Shown: positions 6,732 through 8,823 of the stretch, piece after piece
How the letters are laid out: every line of letters starts with the position of its first letter
Numbering within the stretch: position 1 is the stretch's first letter
DNA from: Oribacterium sp. UBA3737
GTDB lineage: Bacteria; Bacillota_A; Clostridia; Lachnospirales; Lachnospiraceae
DNA length: 8,823 nt
NCBI GenBank assembly: GCA_002371295.1
Contig: DFGZ01000256.1
Span: forward strand, 1-8,823
Direction: 5' to 3'
Program-made: the position numbers and the translations under genes
Notes under the pieces: model-generated
What the model was told of the DNA's origin: nothing
What the model saw: the letters and a program-made list of their open reading frames with translations, nothing else
The model's database searches: none

Positions 6732-7195
6732 TCTACATCGTTGTCAAATTCCTCATCTGCTTCTTCAACGAAGCGAAGGCTCATACCGCCTCTTGCTGCC
6801 TTCTTCTTGGCACCGGCGATCTCAGCATTGAACTTTTTGCCCTTGCCGTTTCGGCCTGAAGCCTTTCCTGCTTCCTTGAGCTCAGCCTTTGATATCTCAA
6901 ACTTACGCTTTTTAAAATCCGGATCCGGCTTGTAAAGCACGATCTTACGACCGATGACCTGAACCACCTCTGACTGTGTACGTCCTGCAAGTGTATGAGC
7001 TATAGCCTTTGGATCGTCATCGCAGTTCTTCAGCACGTTGATCTTGATAAGCTCGTTCTTGATGATGTTTTCTCTTACAGCCTCGATGAACTCAGGAGTC
7101 AGGCTGTTCTTTCCGATAGAAAATACCGGTTCAATATTCATTGCTGCACCCTTAAGCTGGGAGCGCATCTTACTGTCTCTTATATACTTCTTCAT
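6728..7195 (-). CDS. yhbY: YhbY/CRM-domain RNA-binding protein with C-terminal extension
   Basis: YhbY proteins carry a CRM RNA-binding domain and associate with precursors of the large ribosomal subunit. The domain covers about residues 9-92, with MRSQLKGAAMNIEPVFSIGK, the GxxG-like loop at 28-34 (GKNSLTP), NELIKINVL at 47-55 and the terminal VIGRKIVLYKP at 80-90. The protein has 155 residues, against just under 100 for the E. coli protein. The extra 60 or so are rich in Lys, Arg and Gly (up to about 137) and end in an acidic tail, EEADEEFDNDVE; this part is likely disordered and may add RNA contacts. The start ATG overlaps the obg stop as ATGA, and the GAGG site lies in the last obg codons, so translation is probably coupled to obg. 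Confidence 0.93.
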   Translation of the reverse strand: MKKYIRDSKMRSQLKGAAMNIEPVFSIGKNSLTPEFIEAVRENIIKNELIKINVLKNCDDDPKAIAHTLAGRTQSEVVQVIGRKIVLYKPDPDFKKRKFEISKAELKEAGKASGRNGKGKKFNAEIAGAKKKAARGGMSLRFVEEADEEFDNDVE

Positions 7196-8580
7196 ACTTC
7201 CTCTTCTCCGTTACTCTTTGGCTGATGACGCTTAGGGAATGCCTGATCGATAGCACTGGCCATATCTCCCTCTTCATAAGCATCTGTATCATAGTACTCA
7301 AATGTATGTCCGTAGATTTTGATGGTATCACCCTCCTGGATGCCCATCTTCTTAAGCTGTCTGATAACTCCCTGCTCATCCATGAATCGCTGGAAGAACT
7401 CAAAGCCCTTTTCAACCTGAAGATTGGTATATCCAAGCATTTTCTCGATCTTTGGACCTTCAACAGAGAAGGTATTGGCATCAAGGCGCTTGTACTCGAT
7501 ATCAAGCTGCTCCTTGTGTCCGAGTGTCTCTAAATCAACTTCGCTTTCGTAAACTTCAACTTCCTTGGCACCTGCCTCCTCAACGTAAGTCCAGGCAGCC
7601 TCAAGAAGGTCACGGAGACCTGTATTGGTAGCTGCAGAAATTGCAAAAACCTTCACACCCTGTGGCTCGTAGATCTCTTTGATCCTTGTAACGGCACTGT
7701 CGGAATCCTGCTCATCGATGATGAGATCGGTCTTGTTGCAGGCGATGATCATAGGCTTCTTGAGAATCTCAGGATCATACTTTTCGATTTCTTCATTGAT
7801 GGTCTTTATATCTTCCACCGGATCTCTTCCTTCAAAACCTGAAGCATCCACCACATGGATAAGTACCTTACAGCGCTCGATATGGCGAAGGAATTCATGA
7901 CCGAGACCTACACCCTCGGAAGCACCCTCGATAAGACCGGGAATGTCCGCCATTACGAAAGATCTGTCACCCTTAAGTCCCACAACTCCGAGATGAGGAG
8001 TAAGTGTTGTGAAGTGATAGTTGGCGATTTCAGGTCTTGCGTTTGAACACATGGAAAGAATGGTTGACTTTCCGACATTAGGAAGTCCTACCAGTCCCAC
8101 ATCAGCTATAACACGAAGCTCAAGCTGTACCCAGATCTCTCTTGCGTCCTGACCTGGCTGAGCGAACTTTGGAGCCTGCATGGCAGGTGTGGCAAAATGC
8201 ATATTGCCGAGGCCTCCCTTTCCGCCCTTCAGAAGAACGATTCTCTGATTGTCACCTGACATATCGGCAATGATCTTCTTGGTCTCAAAATCGCGGATGA
8301 TGGTTCCCTCAGGTACCTTAAGAACCAGGTCCTTACCGTTTTTACCGTGCATGCGCTTTCCGCCGCCTTCTTCGCCGGGGGTAGCAATGTATTTCTGACG
8401 GTTACGGAAATCCTCAAGGGTGTTCATACCCTTATCAACTTCAACGATGATGTCTCCGCCCTTTCCGCCGTCTCCGCCATCGGGTCCGCCGCAGGGTACG
8501 AACAGCTCACGTCTGAAGGAAACATGTCCGTTTCCGCCTTTTCCACTCTTAATGAAAATTTTTGCAATATCTGCAAACAT
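7192..8580 (-). CDS. obg: Obg family GTPase (CgtA)
   Basis: Obg is an essential GTPase that takes part in assembly of the 50S subunit and in stress responses. The protein has 462 residues and all three domains. The glycine-rich Obg fold spans 1-157 (many GG pairs, for example GGPDGGDGGKGGD at 31-43). The G domain spans about 158-335, with G1 GLPNVGKST (165-173), switch region FTTLTPHLGVV (190-200), G3 DIPG (212-215), G4 NKTD (282-285) and G5 SAA (315-317). The OCT domain spans about 355-432. A tail of 30 residues ends in NGEEEV. It is longer than the E. coli (390) and B. subtilis (428) proteins. AAAGGAG (8591-8597) lies 10 bases before the ATG. A strong terminator separates it from rpmA, so it probably heads its own operon with yhbY, nadD, yqeK and rsfS. 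Confidence 0.98.
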   Translation of the reverse strand: MFADIAKIFIKSGKGGNGHVSFRRELFVPCGGPDGGDGGKGGDIIVEVDKGMNTLEDFRNRQKYIATPGEEGGGKRMHGKNGKDLVLKVPEGTIIRDFETKKIIADMSGDNQRIVLLKGGKGGLGNMHFATPAMQAPKFAQPGQDAREIWVQLELRVIADVGLVGLPNVGKSTILSMCSNARPEIANYHFTTLTPHLGVVGLKGDRSFVMADIPGLIEGASEGVGLGHEFLRHIERCKVLIHVVDASGFEGRDPVEDIKTINEEIEKYDPEILKKPMIIACNKTDLIIDEQDSDSAVTRIKEIYEPQGVKVFAISAATNTGLRDLLEAAWTYVEEAGAKEVEVYESEVDLETLGHKEQLDIEYKRLDANTFSVEGPKIEKMLGYTNLQVEKGFEFFQRFMDEQGVIRQLKKMGIQEGDTIKIYGHTFEYYDTDAYEEGDMASAIDQAFPKRHQPKSNGEEEV

Positions 8581-8595
8581 AGAACTATTTCTCCT

Positions 8596-8622
8596 TTCCC
8601 AAGGGTATCCCTGCGCCGGGAA
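8596..8622 (-). promoter_or_regulatory. hairpin touching the obg ribosome binding site
   Basis: In the obg leader TTCCC pairs with GGGAA (8618-8622 with 8596-8600), and inside it AGGG pairs with CCCT (8609-8612 with 8602-8605) around a three-base loop. The stem overlaps the first two bases of the AAAGGAG site. It could modulate access of ribosomes; this is inference. Confidence 0.35.
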
Positions 8623-8670
8623 GAACCGTCGCTAACCCTCAGAGAGCCAATTAACCAATATACAGAGATA

Positions 8671-8699
8671 TGTATACATCCGTATCCGGCTAATAACAA
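8671..8699 (-). promoter_or_regulatory. candidate promoter for the obg operon
   Basis: On the minus strand TTGTTA (8694-8699) and TATACA (8671-8676) are spaced by 17 bases; each matches the consensus at four of six positions. Transcription would start near 8664 and give a leader of about 85 bases. A promoter is expected here because of the terminator just upstream, but this match is only fair. Confidence 0.4.
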
Positions 8700-8710
8700 A
8701 TGAAAATAAA

Positions 8711-8749
8711 ATGAAATTTAAAGCCCTGTGCCGAAAATCGACACAGGGC
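8711..8749 (-). terminator. intrinsic terminator of the rpmA operon
   Basis: GCCCTGTG (8742-8749) pairs perfectly with CACAGGGC (8723-8730), and the stem continues through a T-G pair and CGA/TCG to a three-base loop, 12 pairs in all. On the minus strand it is followed by TTTAAATTTCATTTT. It begins 25 bases after the rpmA stop. Confidence 0.9.
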
Positions 8750-8774
8750 ATAATCAACAGATTCAGTGAGTAAA

Positions 8775-8823
8775 TTACTCAGCGTCTCTAGGCAGTACAG
8801 ATACCTGCTTTCTGTCTCTTCCA
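8775..8823 (-). CDS. rpmA: large-subunit ribosomal protein bL27, C-terminal end only
   Basis: The last 15 codons and the TAA stop enter at the right edge: GRDRKQVSVLPRDAE. This is the typical C-terminus of bacterial bL27 (KFERKGRDKKQVSV-like), and its position just upstream of obg is the conserved place for rpmA. bL27 lies near the peptidyl-transferase centre of the 50S subunit. The start and most of the gene are outside the window. Confidence 0.93.
   Translation of the reverse strand, partial: GRDRKQVSVLPRDAE

Noticed and set aside
8347..8703. 118-codon open frame on the plus strand opposite the start of obg
   Set aside because: It is antisense to the highly conserved glycine-rich Obg domain and its leader.

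Overview
The window looks like a chromosomal segment of a low-to-moderate GC member of the Firmicutes, most likely a clostridial bacterium of the Lachnospiraceae type. This is inferred from three things: strong AGGAGG-type ribosome binding sites, the conserved gene order rpmA-obg-yhbY-nadD-yqeK-rsfS, and a 357-residue Xer-like recombinase close in size and motifs to the XerS group. The species cannot be named from the sequence alone.

Layout, left to right. Positions 1-1256 hold most of enolase (eno) on the minus strand, with its last few codons outside the window. A 381-base divergent intergenic region follows. It carries an extended -10 promoter for eno, flanked by three copies of CTTGGTC/GACCAAG, and a rightward extended -10 promoter preceded by a TTTTGCG/CGCAAAA inverted repeat. 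The rightward gene (1638-2711, plus) is a complete tyrosine recombinase. It converges on a PAS-GAF-GGDEF signalling protein (2729-4168, minus), and a perfect 12-bp stem between them probably terminates both. Next on the minus strand is a 142-residue protein of unknown function with a C-terminal helix-turn-helix (4281-4709).

Positions 4764-8580 hold a housekeeping operon read on the minus strand: obg, yhbY, nadD, yqeK, rsfS. It ends at a strong intrinsic terminator (4764-4803). The obg stop overlaps the yhbY start as ATGA. The yhbY-nadD spacer contains two 27-28 bp direct repeats that can each form a hairpin. Upstream of obg is another strong terminator, which closes the ribosomal protein operon whose last gene, rpmA, enters at the right edge (8775-8823). 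This suggests obg has its own promoter here.

How the genes relate: Obg, YhbY, RsfS and bL27 all act on the large ribosomal subunit (assembly, RNA binding, silencing, structure). NadD makes the NAD precursor, and YqeK hydrolyses Ap4A-type dinucleotides. The segment between eno and this operon (recombinase, GGDEF protein, HTH protein) is the less conserved part. I see no CRISPR array, insertion sequence, tRNA, toxin-antitoxin pair or other clear undescribed system. The best leads are the regulatory repeats and the orphan HTH gene.
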